Shown here: positions 25,205 through 33,545 of the stretch, piece after piece
Numbering within the stretch: the stretch's first letter is position 1
Layout: each line of letters begins with the position of its first letter
Assembly: GCF_036867415.1 (NCBI RefSeq)
Contig: NZ_JBAJHU010000013.1
Span: 14,015-78,014 of the forward strand
DNA from: Rossellomorea sp036867415
Lineage (GTDB): Bacteria > Bacillota > Bacilli > Bacillales > Bacillaceae_B
Direction of reading: 5' to 3'
DNA: 64,000 nucleotides
Made by a program: the position numbers and the translations under genes
Notes under the pieces: generated by a model
The model's input: the letters and a program-made list of their open reading frames with translations, nothing else
Databases searched by the model: none
Told to the model about the DNA's origin: nothing

Positions 25205-26314
25205 CTAAATATGCCGCTTCTCCATAAAGTTAATCCCGATTCCCATCATGAGAACGCCCATAAGTACTAAGACAGAAACAGGCAGCATCAATTGCTCCAA
25301 TCCCCACCCATTGATGGTCGCTCCCTTTAAGGCTTCCATTCCATAGGTGAGCGGCACTACTTTAGACAACGCCAGCAGTACCGGTGATTCAACGATTTCC
25401 AGCGGCCAGTAAGCACCTCCTATCATCGCCATGCTTACCGCAACGAGCGGGATGACAGCATTGAAATGCTGTACCTTTTTAACAAGTCCCGTGATCAGCA
25501 TGGAAAGAGCGACGATGGCAAATACATAAGGGACCAGCAACAGTAAGACGGTATGGAATCCACCGTAAAATTTCACTTCCGTCAGATAGCGGAAGACGAA
25601 AAATATCAATGCCAGCTGGATATAACCGAGGATAAAGCTGTATATCAGATTACCTGCATACATTTCCCATTTACGTATCGGTGAAAGGATCATGCGGTCC
25701 CATACTCCCTCCCTCTTTTCATAGAGAATGGAGGCAACGTTATAAGCGATCGTATAGATGACGAAGAACAGCGAAAAGCCAAAGAGTGACTGCAGTTTAG
25801 GATCATATACAAACGTATCACTGCCCTTGAATGATGTTTGCTTTATTGAAAAGACGGGCGACGTTTCTGCTGCTGAATACCAGGACTCCACTTCTTGTTC
25901 TTGTATCCCTTTGGATGCTGCAGCTTCCTTCAACGCTTCTTTTTGTCCAACCTCCCCATATGCTTTACCAGCCACCTGCTGCAGTAAGGAAGTCGTACCT
26001 GTGCGTGAGGAAATAATGATATTGAACTCACCTTCCTTTATGATCAGCCCGCCTTCCCTCTTTCCTTCACTCACCAGCTCATTCAATTCATCCTGTGTGA
26101 CTTCATGAAAATGGAACGCCTCTGCTTGTGACAACTCTTCTACAATCAGATCCGTCTGATCAGATGAAGCGGCCACACTATAGGGGATGGGTATCTTATT
26201 TACTCCGCCCTGACTTGTAAAGAAAGCGAACATGACACAGACAGCTGTCATGATGACAAACAGCCAGGGTTTACGAAGGAACATTTTCATTTTCGCAAAG
26301 AGGATTCCCTTCAT
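25205..26314 (-). CDS. ABC-2 type permease, second subunit (LnrN-like)
   Basis: 369 residues. One N-terminal membrane helix is followed by a ~150-residue extracellular domain and five C-terminal helices, the ABC-2 exporter layout. Conserved features are REGVWDRMILSPIRKWEMYAGN before helix two and GGAYWPLEIVESPVLLALSKVVPLTYGMEALKG near the end. Its ATG overlaps the stop of the preceding permease by 4 bp. It is the last gene of the five-gene set and, with the other permease and the ATPase, should form an exporter for a lipophilic antibiotic. Confidence 0.82.
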   Translation of the reverse strand: MKGILFAKMKMFLRKPWLFVIMTAVCVMFAFFTSQGGVNKIPIPYSVAASSDQTDLIVEELSQAEAFHFHEVTQDELNELVSEGKREGGLIIKEGEFNIIISSRTGTTSLLQQVAGKAYGEVGQKEALKEAAASKGIQEQEVESWYSAAETSPVFSIKQTSFKGSDTFVYDPKLQSLFGFSLFFVIYTIAYNVASILYEKREGVWDRMILSPIRKWEMYAGNLIYSFILGYIQLALIFFVFRYLTEVKFYGGFHTVLLLLVPYVFAIVALSMLITGLVKKVQHFNAVIPLVAVSMAMIGGAYWPLEIVESPVLLALSKVVPLTYGMEALKGATINGWGLEQLMLPVSVLVLMGVLMMGIGINFMEKRHI

Positions 26315-27579
26315 TTCGCTGTTCCCCCTTCCTTTGGAAATAGTAAGACAGCCAGAATGAGAATAATGATACTGAACAGTACCAACATGAGAAGCTCAGA
26401 CTGTACACTTGATAAAGGATAGCCTTGAAATAGTTTGAAATAGGCTGTCATCCCTGCACCGTTCGGAGTGAGATTCCCGATCTTCCGGATGAAATCAGAT
26501 GAAAACATTTCACCAAAGCTTCCTCCCACAAATGCAAATACCGTTACAATCACCGTGGAGAAAAAGTTAGAAAAAGTCTCAGAGTGTGCACGGTAGTTCA
26601 ATGATGTGAGCAATGCGCCTATGCTGCCCACTGCCAGACTGAGTGCAATGGTCACCAGTAAAAACGAACCTAAAGCCGGCCACGTCACACCGTAAAATAG
26701 GGCGCAGACCCCAAACAGGATACCCAGTTGAAGGGCAGCGAGAATAATAGTTGTCAGCAGAATGCTGGTGAAGTATTTCCAGATTGAAACATTCGCCAGG
26801 ATCATACGGTCAAACACATGGTCTTCTTTTTCCTGGTAAGCAAATGAACCCATATTGGAAGCAATATATAAAACAAACATGACACTCATTCCTACTGCAT
26901 AATAAGCGGTTGAAGTGAGGGGTTCGCGGTCCTCCACATTCGATACTTTTCCTATCACTTCGGTATCCATGGAGTCAGCACTCAGAATGCTTTCATCAGA
27001 TTCACCAATTTTAGCTGCAAGGGAATATTGTTCTTGAAAACTTGTGAGTAAATCTTCTGTGAGATTGGATGTCAATTCTTTTCCTTCATTCCGGTAAAGT
27101 TTGAGCTGCGGACGTTCTTCTTCTTTGAGGAACATCGAAGAAAGAATCTGTTCGGAGAAGCCTTCAGGTATTTCAATGATGACCGAATAGGAGTCATCGT
27201 CCTTTGTTTCTTTCAGAGCTTCAGGCTCTATCTCATGAACGGAAATGTATTTTTTCAGTTCTGGATTTTTCAACACTTCACTCTTCAACTGTTCGACCGG
27301 TAACAGTTGTTTGGCGGATTGAGAGATTGCAGACTTTGCTTCCTGCGGAAGTTTGGAAGACTCCAGTTTTTTCAGAAAATGGTTTAATTCCTGATCGCTG
27401 TCCCCATGTTCGATGATGGCAACCTTCGCTTTCACACTTACTTCTCCCCCATTCATAACACTCCCGAGGGCAAAACCGAGGATCGTAATCAGGATGAGCG
27501 GCATCCCGATCAAAATGAGGAGAATTTGCGGATTCCGAATAATCAGGAGGAGCTGTTTCTTTATAAATTGGACAATCAT
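26311..27579 (-). CDS. ABC-2 type permease, first subunit (LnrM-like)
   Basis: 422 residues. It has the same layout as its partner but a longer external domain (about residues 45-210, charged and helical), followed by five membrane segments. KEDHVFDRMILANVSIWKY matches the partner's equivalent loop. The pair likely forms a heterodimeric pore. It follows the ATPase gene by 11 bp and overlaps the next permease by 4 bp, so all three are one transcript. In B. subtilis the corresponding LnrM-LnrN pair exports linearmycins; the substrate here is inferred only from gene order. Confidence 0.82.
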   Translation of the reverse strand: MIVQFIKKQLLLIIRNPQILLILIGMPLILITILGFALGSVMNGGEVSVKAKVAIIEHGDSDQELNHFLKKLESSKLPQEAKSAISQSAKQLLPVEQLKSEVLKNPELKKYISVHEIEPEALKETKDDDSYSVIIEIPEGFSEQILSSMFLKEEERPQLKLYRNEGKELTSNLTEDLLTSFQEQYSLAAKIGESDESILSADSMDTEVIGKVSNVEDREPLTSTAYYAVGMSVMFVLYIASNMGSFAYQEKEDHVFDRMILANVSIWKYFTSILLTTIILAALQLGILFGVCALFYGVTWPALGSFLLVTIALSLAVGSIGALLTSLNYRAHSETFSNFFSTVIVTVFAFVGGSFGEMFSSDFIRKIGNLTPNGAGMTAYFKLFQGYPLSSVQSELLMLVLFSIIILILAVLLFPKEGGTAK

Positions 27580-27590
27580 TCTGACCCCTC

Positions 27591-28523
27591 CTAATCTCTG
27601 AGTGCTCTGCCTGTGAGGTGAAGGAATACATCCTCAAGGGTAGGCGTCTGCCGGTCGATTGTTACGATGGCTGCATCGGTTTCTTCTGCTAGTTGAAAGA
27701 TCTGGTTGAACGGATGCACTTCTTTAGGGATTACGATGGTGACCGTCTTCTCATGGGAGGTGACCGTTTTGATAAATGCGAGCTCCTTTAATTTCTCCGT
27801 AAATGCCGGTGAGCTCTTATCCAGCTTTATGAGGATGGTTGATTCAGAAGAGAGGATACTTTTGATTTCATCTTTTGTTCCTGAAGCAATGATATGCCCT
27901 TTATCCATGATATAAATGCGGTCACAGAGGAATTCCACCTCTTCCATGTAATGGCTGGTATACAAAATTGTCATGTTCTTTTCCCTGTTCAACCTTTTGA
28001 CCCCTTCAAGAATATAGTTTCTGGATTGCGGGTCGATCCCGACAGTAGGTTCATCCATAATGAGGATTTCAGGGTCATGAAGTAATGCAACACCTATATT
28101 CAGCCGTCTTTTCATCCCGCCTGAGAATGTTTTCACTACATCATTCTGCCTTTCTGCCAGGCCGATCTGCTCAAGGATTCCCTCTATTCTTTCCTTTAGT
28201 TTCTTTCCTTTTAAACGGTGGATCTTCCCGAAGAATTCCAGATTCTCTTTAGCTGTCAGATCCGTGTATAAAGCAATTTCCTGAGGAACCACTCCCAGGA
28301 CTTTCCTCAGCTTCCCGGGAGATGTAAGGATGCTGTTATTGTTCAGCCTCACATCGCCTTCAGACGGGGAAATAAGAGATGAAATCATGGATATGATCGT
28401 AGATTTCCCGGCTCCATTGGGTCCGAGCAGCCCGACCGTTTCTCCTTTTTCAAGAAAAATATTCACCCCGTCCACTGCCTTGTTCTTCTTGTAACGCTTC
28501 GACAGGCTTACCACTTCGAGCAT
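27591..28523 (-). CDS. ABC transporter ATP-binding protein (LnrL-like)
   Basis: 310 residues. Walker A is GPNGAGKST (residues 34-42), the Q-loop region is VPQEIALYTD, the signature is FSGGMKRRLNIG and Walker B is ILIMDEPTVGID; the switch His is in YTSHYMEEVE. The C-terminal ~80 residues form the extra domain common in ABC-2 drug exporters. GAGGAGG lies eight nt before the ATG. It begins the transport part of the module, and the spacer before it holds two 13-bp direct repeats that fit binding sites for the adjacent regulator. Confidence 0.9.
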   Translation of the reverse strand: MLEVVSLSKRYKKNKAVDGVNIFLEKGETVGLLGPNGAGKSTIISMISSLISPSEGDVRLNNNSILTSPGKLRKVLGVVPQEIALYTDLTAKENLEFFGKIHRLKGKKLKERIEGILEQIGLAERQNDVVKTFSGGMKRRLNIGVALLHDPEILIMDEPTVGIDPQSRNYILEGVKRLNREKNMTILYTSHYMEEVEFLCDRIYIMDKGHIIASGTKDEIKSILSSESTILIKLDKSSPAFTEKLKELAFIKTVTSHEKTVTIVIPKEVHPFNQIFQLAEETDAAIVTIDRQTPTLEDVFLHLTGRALRD

Positions 28524-28554
28524 CCATTCCGCCTCCTCTTCAATCTATATTCCT

Positions 28555-28632
28555 ATTGTATTTCGCATTCATGATATCTCCTACTTACCTCTGTCACATC
28601 TTCACCTGAAAATGACGTGACCTCCGTCACAT
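28555..28632 (-). promoter_or_regulatory. Probable regulator-dependent promoter of the lnrLMN-like genes
   Basis: Two direct repeats, ATGTGACAGAGGT (minus strand, 28587-28599) and ATGTGACGGAGGT (28620-28632), differ at one base and lie 33 bp apart, about three helical turns. The nearer copy ends just upstream of the -35 position of a TACAAT -10 box (28555-28560). The -35 itself is poor, as expected when an activator is needed. Confidence 0.6.
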
Positions 28633-28652
28633 ATTTCGGTTGGACAGTCCAC

Positions 28653-28682
28653 AAAAATAACTGACCTAATGAACAGGTCAGT
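28653..28682 (-). terminator. Terminator after the response regulator gene
   Basis: ACTGACCT and AGGTCAGT arms overlap the regulator stop codon; on the minus strand TATTTTT follows. It separates the regulatory genes from the transporter genes. Confidence 0.75.
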
Positions 28683-29314
28683 CAGGCGATGTCATTTTTG
28701 ACAGCATATATGGCCAGCTGGGTCCGGTCGCGGAGCTCTAATTTCTGAAGGATCTGCGTCAGGTGATTTTTTACTGTGCCGATGGATAAATGCAATTCAC
28801 CGGCTATTTCTTTATTGGTCCTTCCCTTTCCCACCAATTGGGTGATCGACAATTCTCTCTCTGTTAAGGGAGGGATTTGCTGAGGGTCCTTTTGATGAGA
28901 CAGCAATTTCGGCACTACTTTGGCTGCTACTTCGTCCTGAAGACTCATGCCTCCTTTTAAACAGCTGTGAATCGATTGAATAAGCTTCTCTCCTTGAGAA
29001 GTCTTCAGCAGGAATCCGTTCGCTCCTTCCTTCAATGCTTGTAAAGCGTATTCATCATCATTAAAGGTAGTCAGGATCAGAATTTTTACGAGTGGCCACT
29101 GTTTTTTAATGATTCTAGTCGCTTCAAGGCCATTCATTTCCGGCATGCGGATATCCATGATAATCACATCAATGGCATGAGACTGCATTTGATTGATCGC
29201 CTGAAGCCCATTTTCCGCTTCCGCTGACACGTTTAGCGTTTTGTCTTGTTCAATCATCATTTTAAGTCCCTGCCGCACAATCCCCTGGTCTTCAACTAAC
29301 AGGATATTCTTCAT
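28682..29314 (-). CDS. NarL/FixJ-family response regulator (LnrK-like)
   Basis: 210 residues. The receiver domain (1-120) has the acidic pocket at Asp9 and the phospho-acceptor Asp54 in VIIMDIRMPEMNG, then the conserved Thr and Lys (ILTTFNDD, FLLKTS). A LuxR-type helix-turn-helix occupies the C-terminus (LTERELSITQLVGKGRTNKEIA and LSIGTVKNHL). Its ATG overlaps the kinase stop by 4 bp, so the two are translationally coupled. The likely target is the promoter with 13-bp repeats in front of the ABC genes. Confidence 0.92.
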   Translation of the reverse strand: MKNILLVEDQGIVRQGLKMMIEQDKTLNVSAEAENGLQAINQMQSHAIDVIIMDIRMPEMNGLEATRIIKKQWPLVKILILTTFNDDEYALQALKEGANGFLLKTSQGEKLIQSIHSCLKGGMSLQDEVAAKVVPKLLSHQKDPQQIPPLTERELSITQLVGKGRTNKEIAGELHLSIGTVKNHLTQILQKLELRDRTQLAIYAVKNDIA

Positions 29315-30423
29315 GCAATAACCCCCTCTTCCACTGGAAACGATCCACTGAGAACGAACTCTTTTTCGGTTTGATTGATTTCGAGCTTACCATAAATTTC
29401 CTCCACCCGTTCTTTCATATTGGTTAAACCGAACCCCATTCGAAATGGAAGGCACCCTTCGATGTTGTTGGTGATTTTAAAATGGAGATGGCCGAGTGCT
29501 GTCTTTCCCAGTATCACTTTCACTTCCCTGACCGAACTATGCTTCATCGCATTCGTGATCCCTTCCTGTATACTCCGGTAAACTGCGATACTCTGTTTAT
29601 TCGATAGACGTGTGGAAAGCACACCCTGCTGCGTCGTCAACTCAACCATGATTCCGCTCTCTGATTCCAGTTTCCTTATTAGTTGGATGACAGACTGAAT
29701 CCCTTCCACTTCTCCTTCTTTCAAAGCTTTAACCGCTTCTCTTGTTTCTTCCAGGCTATCTGCTGCAAGCTCTTTTAAGTCTTTGAAGTGGTGCTCTCCA
29801 TACTGGATGGATAACATCTCGATTTTCATCAGAAGCGCTGTAAGATTGTGACCGACAGCGTCATGGATATCCCTCGCAATCCTTGTTCTTTCTTCTGCTC
29901 TTGAATTCCGTTCTGTGACATAAAGAACCCTTTTCAGCTTTCTGTATTCCCCTAAAAGCTGATCATAAAGGTGCCTTTGTTCCTTCATATCGGCATTTAT
30001 CTCATTTAATTTCATTGTAATGAAAAAGAACATGGCAAAAACGGACAGAGCTGCGATTGAAAAGGATTCCCCAAAAAGGAATGCTTCGATCCCAAAGAAT
30101 ATGAGCGTACTGCAAAGAAAAAGCCGATACTTCGCGGGCTGAAGAATAATGCATGCTTCAATGTGGAAATAGAATAAGACACTCCAGGCTAAAGCCGGTG
30201 TCGAGCCTGCCAGAGTCGACACCAAGAGAAGAATGGCCTGACATATAAAGATAAAAAGAGGGTTTCCAGTAATAGGAGTAATAAAAAAGAGTGCAAAAGA
30301 AAGAGAGCAGATCAACAGCTGTATGATAAGCGAGAGTAAATCATCCGAAGAATTGTATATGTATGCGCCCCAAAGTACGCTTAAAAAACTTGTACGAATC
30401 AATGCGTATTTCACCCATTTCAC
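29311..30423 (-). CDS. Sensor histidine kinase of the HisKA_3 type (LnrJ-like)
   Basis: 370 residues. Five to six N-terminal membrane helices (about 10-140) have almost no external loop, so it likely senses within the membrane. A HisKA_3 dimerisation domain follows with RIARDIHDAVGHNL, where His187 is the probable phosphorylation site. The HATPase domain shows TNAMKHSSVREV and GFGLTNMKERVEEIYG. It starts at a GTG; two GTG codons three codons apart are both possible. In B. subtilis LnrJ detects linearmycins and related polyenes; that substrate is carried over from gene order only. Confidence 0.88.
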   Translation of the reverse strand: MKWVKYALIRTSFLSVLWGAYIYNSSDDLLSLIIQLLICSLSFALFFITPITGNPLFIFICQAILLLVSTLAGSTPALAWSVLFYFHIEACIILQPAKYRLFLCSTLIFFGIEAFLFGESFSIAALSVFAMFFFITMKLNEINADMKEQRHLYDQLLGEYRKLKRVLYVTERNSRAEERTRIARDIHDAVGHNLTALLMKIEMLSIQYGEHHFKDLKELAADSLEETREAVKALKEGEVEGIQSVIQLIRKLESESGIMVELTTQQGVLSTRLSNKQSIAVYRSIQEGITNAMKHSSVREVKVILGKTALGHLHFKITNNIEGCLPFRMGFGLTNMKERVEEIYGKLEINQTEKEFVLSGSFPVEEGVIA

Positions 30424-30577
30424 TCCATTCCTGCAGCTTACTTTGAAACTACTAAAATAGAACGTTCAAGTCAACATAATAATTGGCATATTTTAGTATT
30501 CATTCAGCACTTTTAACATTCAATGTAAACTCCGGGCGGGGTCTACTTGTGAATCAGGATGAATTAATAAAGGAGCA

Positions 30578-30606
30578 TTGCCATTTCATCAATAAAAAAG
30601 CATAAT
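30578..30606 (+). promoter_or_regulatory. Sigma-A-like promoter of the DUF2533 gene
   Basis: TTGCCA (30578-30583), 17 bp, CATAAT (30601-30606), 38 bp before the start codon. Confidence 0.55.
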
Positions 30607-30644
30607 AAAGACAGAGAATATTCCGGACGGAGAGGATTGAGGAC

Positions 30645-30908
30645 ATGAGTGTACATAAGGCCATTACCAAACATTCCACTAAACAAAATCATCTTGTACA
30701 ACAATTCATGAGGTTAGACGAAGAAAGAGAACAGGCAATCGACGAAGCAGTGAAACTTTGTCAGGCAGACGAGATTTTTTCAACTGGAAGAATAAACGAC
30801 GCCACACAGAAGATCAATGCCCTTGCACGTCAGGGAGTTGTGCCGCAGCGGAAATTAGTGACCAAAGAAATGATCGAAGAGTATGTGGGAAGGCTGAATA
30901 AAAAATAA
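30645..30908 (+). CDS. DUF2533-family protein (YpbS-like)
   Basis: 87 residues. A small soluble helical protein that opens MSVHKAITKHSTKQNHLVQQF and has the central motif INALARQGVVPQRKLVTKEMI. This pattern fits the Bacillus DUF2533/YpbS family, which has no known function. GAGGATTGAGGAC precedes the ATG. The gene is monocistronic, divergent from the sensor kinase. A large hairpin repeat begins at its stop codon and probably ends the transcript. Confidence 0.7.
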   Translation: MSVHKAITKHSTKQNHLVQQFMRLDEEREQAIDEAVKLCQADEIFSTGRINDATQKINALARQGVVPQRKLVTKEMIEEYVGRLNKK

Positions 30909-31084
30909 GAAATGCGGAGGCGGATCGTTCAGACCCGACAAGCATAAGATGAATGGGCCTGGAAGGCGGTTTTTATGCCTTCTTGGACCATTTAGCTTAT
31001 GACCTCGAGGTCCTAGCCGCCGGAGCTGGATAATTAGAAATGCGAAGGCGGATCGATCAGCCGATAATCGTTGCAGCTGGACAT
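30908..31084. repeat. Two tandem copies of a hairpin-forming dispersed repeat, the second shortened
   Basis: Copy 1 (30908-31032) opens AGAAATGCGGAGGCGGATCG and closes AGCTGGATA. Copy 2 (31036-31084) opens AGAAATGCGAAGGCGGATCG and closes AGCTGGACATA, but lacks the middle. In copy 1 GCATAAG...CTTATG frames a long stem (30942-31002), and outer arms GGCGG (30919) and CCGCC (31017) pair too, so nearly all of it folds into one hairpin. I recall similar elements as common between genes in Bacillaceae; the function is unknown. Confidence 0.75.
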
Positions 31085-31086
31085 AG

Positions 31087-31127
31087 AAAAAGGCTGACAC
31101 CCCATTTGGTTGGGAGGTCAGCCTTTT
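31087..31127. terminator. Bidirectional terminator between the hairpin repeat and the DUF2187 gene
   Basis: AAAAGGCTGAC pairs with GTCAGCCTTTT, with A and T runs on both sides. Confidence 0.88.
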
Positions 31128-31132
31128 AAGTT

Positions 31133-31405
31133 CTATGCTTTTAATGCACTGTTCCAGCCGTCATACACGAAGACCGGCTGTGTTTCTGCACCCGCCCGTT
31201 CCACGATGACATAGTTTTTGTGGGAAACTACTGTCTGATGATCGGGAAGGTCCAGTTTTTTCGCATCATCATTTTCCACGCTGACGATGACTGTATTTTC
31301 TCTTAACGAAGTCACCACACCGTTCACGATATGCTTCTTTCGTTTAAATTCAATCTTATCTCCAAGATTTGCATTGTTTTTTGAGTATAGAAAGTTGTTA
31401 TCCAT
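31133..31405 (-). CDS. DUF2187-family small protein (YkvS-like)
   Basis: 90 residues. The centre reads LGDKIEFKRKKHIVNGVVTSLRENTVIV, a small beta-barrel (KOW-like) pattern typical of DUF2187 proteins. The last 25 residues are an extension ending FVYDGWNSALKA. AAAAGGAGTTCGATCAC precedes the ATG. The function is unknown; the fold suggests RNA or protein contact in the cytoplasm. The gene is monocistronic. Confidence 0.75.
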   Translation of the reverse strand: MDNNFLYSKNNANLGDKIEFKRKKHIVNGVVTSLRENTVIVSVENDDAKKLDLPDHQTVVSHKNYVIVERAGAETQPVFVYDGWNSALKA

Positions 31406-31704
31406 GTGATCGAACTCCTTTTCGATTAGTTAGCATTTTTATCATTTAAATAATTTATTTTATGGCAGTTTGTTGATTGATTTGTTTTACTTATTTCTTT
31501 TTGTACCTCTTTTTGAGAAAATTCAAACCTTTAATGGGAAAATTATTTTGAGAAAATATCTTCCTTTACTACCGCTAATGATTTCCGTGCAAGATTTCGT
31601 TTTCCCGCTGCTGGCTGTGTATTAAAATATTGAACAAAAAACTGCCTGAAAATTTCTTAACGGTTTCGGATCTCGAATTTAAAAACTAAATTAGCACACC
31701 GATT

Positions 31705-31742
31705 AGCAGTCCTATTCGCAACTGAATTAGACTGCTTCTTTT
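31705..31742 (+). terminator. Orphan plus-strand terminator
   Basis: AGCAGTC (31705-31711) pairs with GACTGCT (31730-31736), followed by TCTTTTTG. The nearest upstream plus-strand gene ends at 30908 and has closer terminators. Confidence 0.6.
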
Positions 31743-31969
31743 TGTTGATATATATAGCGGTTGAAATAAGTAAATCTGCCCTTTGAACCCCTTTTAACAG
31801 GGTCATAAGCTTATTTATGTAGCATGAAAATTCACATGCGAATTGTTATCCCACTTGGTGTGCTGCGGATGCTATTTAACTAGCAGGAGGTGGGTGCTGA
31901 TTTCTAGAGGCAGATAAAAGAGGCAGATTTTTTCATCCTTTATTGTGAGTAACGTCTTTGATTGTTTAA

Positions 31970-32160
31970 ATAAGGGAAGTTTTTTCCGTTATCCATCAGA
32001 ATAGGGTTAGGTTCGAGGGATATAAGGGCAGTTTTTCCCGTTAAGGCAAAGAAGAACGTTCCATTTTCATGCTTTTGAAGTAATTAGAGGAAATTTTCAC
32101 CTCTATTTACTCTGTTTTTCGTGCTGTTTCCTCAATAAGAGGAGTTTCTTCCCTTATTTT
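31970..32160. repeat. Four imperfect palindromic elements of the TAAGGG-A-GTTTT-CCCTTA type
   Basis: Elements lie at 31970-31992, 32022-32043, 32083-32107 and 32134-32160. Each has an ATAAGGG or TTAGAGG arm, a GTTTTT-like centre and a CCSTTAT or CCTCTATT arm. Start-to-start distances are 52, 61 and 51 bp. One related copy is at 51019-51039. Confidence 0.75.
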
Positions 32161-32231
32161 AGTAGCTTATTTTCTGGATATTCTTGTAGATTTGGAAATC
32201 GCCAACCAATGCGAATCTTAGGATGAAAAAA

Positions 32232-32266
32232 TGCTTGGAGCATATTAATATGTCTCCAAGCATTTT
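32232..32266. terminator. Terminator of the MFS gene (bidirectional)
   Basis: TGCTTGGAG (32232-32240) pairs with CTCCAAGCA (32254-32262) around the palindrome CATATTAATATG, with A and T runs on both sides. Confidence 0.85.
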
Positions 32267-32372
32267 CCATTTTAATTCCGGTGCGAATTACTATACGATA
32301 AGCACTGGTCATTCATGTTTTGTACTTCAAAACAGAACCACTTTAAAAATTTCTCATTCAGCTTTTACGCAG

Positions 32373-33545
32373 TTAATAGGCAAGAACTTCTTTCTTCTCT
32401 TCTTTCATCAATACAAAGCAAAGGACAATGCCGATTAATGAGAGGAGTGCAAAAAATAAATAGACTGCATAGATGGAGAATGTTTCGAGAATGAACCCGC
32501 CGATAAAGGTACTGAACCAGTTTCCCAGACCATTTCCGATTGCCGAATAAATGGTGACCGCTGTAGCTGTGATATGAGCTGGGGTGATTTCCCTTATATA
32601 ACGCAGTCCTGCCGGAACGAATAGACCGATTGCGAGACCCTGCATGACAGCTGAGCTGTACACAAGCCAAAGACTTGGTTCCGTGAAGTAGAACAGCCAG
32701 CGGATCAAGGACGCAGCTCCTGCCAAAGCCGCTACCGTCAATAAACCAAAGCGGTCAATCCAGCTGCCTGCCACTCTCATGAAAGGCACTTCGGATAGTA
32801 CGGCGATCAAGAATGCAAGACCGATTCCGGCATATGTTCCGCCGGAGTCTTCAACGAATAATCCGAAGTACGTATTATTCGCGAGATTCGGACCGAACAC
32901 CATGAACGTGACGGCCAAAAAGATCAAAAATTTCTTCAGTGCGAATAGTTCCTTCATCCCAGCTTTCAAATCAAGCTTTGCCGCAGCCCGTTCCTTCGGG
33001 AAACGGAAAGCCAGTACGGCTGAAAACACAAGACAGATGAAGAAGGCGTAGAAAATGATGGTCGGTCCTATGAAACCTTCCGATAATCTTCCCATCACAT
33101 ACACGGCAACACCGAACCCCAATGAACCAAACAAACGAATATTTCCATAATTGTAACGGACTTTACTCGTATATTTCAGACTGATACTATCTGAAACCGG
33201 GATAATCGCACTCTGAAAAACTGCAACGAGTATTGCAATCAGAAGCAGTCCGTAATAAAGATCGGTTATAAGATACCCGAGGGCAAATATGCCGGCAACC
33301 AATGAAGTAAAGGCCAGCACCTGTGTAGGCCGGTTGGTCGCGTCACTTACCATCCCCCAGACCGGCTGAAAGAATATCATCATGATCGGCCCGATCGACA
33401 TGATTGTCCCGATCTGGTATCCATTCAATCCCACACTTTCACTCAGATATACACTTAACAGCGGATATAAACTCCCCACTCCAAAAAAGGTTAAAAAGTA
33501 AAAACCTTGCAGTGTAAAAACTTGATTTCGTATCGTTCTTTCCAC
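32373..33545 (-). CDS. Major facilitator superfamily transporter (MFS_1-like)
   Basis: 390 residues, twelve membrane segments. I start at GTG 33545, which has GGGGGA eight nt upstream; the frame is open to 33686 but lacks a ribosome site there. The layout, with FFGVGSLYPLLSVYLSESVGLNGYQIG at the start and GPIMMIFFQPVWGMVSDAT in the first half, resembles the LacY/nucleoside:H+ symporter-like branch of MFS. A polar central loop (FRFPKERAAAKLDLKAG) separates the halves. The substrate cannot be told. The gene is monocistronic and divergent from the SAM-riboswitch unit. Confidence 0.85.
   Translation of the reverse strand: MERTIRNQVFTLQGFYFLTFFGVGSLYPLLSVYLSESVGLNGYQIGTIMSIGPIMMIFFQPVWGMVSDATNRPTQVLAFTSLVAGIFALGYLITDLYYGLLLIAILVAVFQSAIIPVSDSISLKYTSKVRYNYGNIRLFGSLGFGVAVYVMGRLSEGFIGPTIIFYAFFICLVFSAVLAFRFPKERAAAKLDLKAGMKELFALKKFLIFLAVTFMVFGPNLANNTYFGLFVEDSGGTYAGIGLAFLIAVLSEVPFMRVAGSWIDRFGLLTVAALAGAASLIRWLFYFTEPSLWLVYSSAVMQGLAIGLFVPAGLRYIREITPAHITATAVTIYSAIGNGLGNWFSTFIGGFILETFSIYAVYLFFALLSLIGIVLCFVLMKEEKKEVLAY

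Larger units (their letters stand above)
31406..32231. other. Gene-poor intergenic region with repeats and an orphan terminator
   Basis: About 825 bp with no supported protein gene. It holds a plus-strand terminator at 31705-31742 with no gene in front and four palindromic elements between 31970 and 32160. A small inverted pair (TGCTA/TAGCA near 31870) precedes a GGAGG that has only an eight-codon frame. The terminator could end a small RNA transcribed from about 31450. Confidence 0.5.

Noticed and set aside
32223..32438. Plus-strand 71-residue frame
   Set aside because: Its start lies in a terminator hairpin and it ends antisense to the MFS gene.
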